A stretch of 14,289 bases of DNA from an uncultured Blautia sp. (GTDB lineage: Bacteria; Bacillota; Clostridia; Lachnospirales; Lachnospiraceae): positions 1-14,289 of the forward strand of contig CALIZJ010000226.1 in NCBI GenBank assembly GCA_938028845.1, given 5' to 3'. Under the pieces are notes generated by a model that did no database searches, had not been told where the DNA came from, and saw only the letters and a program-made list of their open reading frames with translations. The position numbers and the translations under genes are program-made. Shown here piece after piece: positions 13,680 to 14,289 of this stretch. Each line of letters starts with the position of its first letter. The first letter of the stretch is position 1.

Positions 13680-14289
13680 AAAATCTTTTTGGCCGGTTTA
13701 CACAGTTTTACCAGGATTTGAAACTGCAGACAAAATTTTCCATTGCTCTTATCCTGGCTGTTACAGTTCCTGTTTTAATGTTTGGATTCTTTTTTTACAG
13801 CAGGCTCTATGACATGGTTGTTTCCTATACGATCCAGCAGGAACAGGATGCTTCCGCAAAAACATCGCCGATCATTGAAGATACTGTACAGACAGTGGTA
13901 GACACCAGCGACAGGCTTACGGAACTTCCTTTTTTCGACACTCTTTTCCATATGCCTGTAGACGCACCCTTTTCCTCACTGGCAGGCTCCAAACAGGCAG
14001 AAGAATTTCAAAAGGAAGTAAATGCCCTCGCAGACGGGGAGCTGATCACCTCCATACGGATCTATCTGGGCGAAGAAAATGATACAGCTCCTCTTTTTTC
14101 CGCCCCTTATACCAAAAATATATTTGCTCCTATGAGCCAGGCAAGGGGAACTTATTGGCACGGCATCTTCCAGGGAGACAGCGGGATTACCCAGCTGTTT
14201 TGTCCTTCTTTTTATCTTGGACAAAAGGAACAGGAAAACTATGGAGATATGGCGTACATCCGCGCAGTATCCCTTTACTATGAGGGTGC
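13676..14289 (+). CDS. Sensor histidine kinase, YesM type (N-terminal part, cut by the window edge)
   Basis: The ATG at 13676 overlaps the response regulator stop (ATGA), and the frame stays open for 204 codons to the window end. Visible: a cytoplasmic basic N-terminus, a transmembrane segment at about 21-41 (FSIALILAVTVPVLMFGFFF), and an extracellular sensor domain from about 45 onward that contains no recognisable signature. YesM kinases carry this topology (TM, large extracellular domain, TM, HAMP, His_kinase, HATPase), but the catalytic part is outside the window. The family call therefore rests on its place directly after a YesN-type regulator. It would sense an extracellular sugar, perhaps rhamnose or a rhamnoside, and phosphorylate the regulator at D54. 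Confidence 0.82.
   Translation, partial: MKNLFGRFTQFYQDLKLQTKFSIALILAVTVPVLMFGFFFYSRLYDMVVSYTIQQEQDASAKTSPIIEDTVQTVVDTSDRLTELPFFDTLFHMPVDAPFSSLAGSKQAEEFQKEVNALADGELITSIRIYLGEENDTAPLFSAPYTKNIFAPMSQARGTYWHGIFQGDSGITQLFCPSFYLGQKEQENYGDMAYIRAVSLYYEG

Noticed and set aside
1..14289. CRISPR arrays, tRNA or rRNA genes, insertion sequences, phage or defence genes
   Set aside because: No repeated spacer pattern, no cloverleaf, no transposase or integrase and no nuclease or toxin-like gene was recognised on either strand.

Overview
The window looks like chromosomal DNA from a low-to-moderate GC Gram-positive anaerobe of the Clostridia, most likely a gut Lachnospiraceae (Blautia/Roseburia-like). The grounds are strong AGGAGG-type ribosome binding sites, sigma-A promoters with 17-bp spacers, a RelQ-type alarmone synthetase, a PadR/HAAS pair, a YesM/YesN-type two-component system and a CUT2 sugar transporter. 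The taxon is an inference from gene content. No rRNA, tRNA, CRISPR array, insertion sequence or phage gene was seen.

Left part (1-3697, + strand): a PadR repressor gene overlaps a HAAS/DUF1700 membrane protein gene by 4 bases. Next comes a strong promoter, a leader with a hairpin, and a large orphan hybrid sensor kinase (dCache sensor, PAS-like region, HisKA, HATPase, receiver). A bidirectional terminator separates it from the convergent next gene.

Middle (3696-6896): on the minus strand lie a class B (zinc-finger-less) J-domain chaperone gene with its own consensus promoter, and upstream of it a COG1237-type metallo-beta-lactamase-fold hydrolase. The hydrolase gene is divergent from relQ (small ppGpp synthetase), and each has a recognisable promoter in the 150-bp gap. 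A 324-base AT-rich stretch without a gene follows relQ. It holds several hairpins and ends in a long terminator.

Right part (6832-14289): a five-gene minus-strand operon encodes a CUT2-type ABC importer (ATPase, two permeases, substrate-binding protein) and an L-rhamnose mutarotase. This marks the importer as probably rhamnose-specific. Perfect or near-perfect hairpins flank the binding-protein gene. Divergent from the operon is a YesN-type response regulator (REC plus AraC HTH), overlapping by 4 bases a YesM-type sensor kinase that runs off the right edge. The divergent intergenic region has an extended -10 promoter with a poor -35 and repeated motifs at 11- and 22-bp spacing. This is the expected layout for sugar sensing at the membrane and activation of the importer by the regulator. 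No rhamnose catabolic enzymes are in the window.

I see no clearly new system. The points most worth a second look are the binding protein without a lipobox, the hairpins bracketing its gene, the hairpin leader of the orphan hybrid kinase, the putative operators of the rhamnose locus and the structured gap after relQ.
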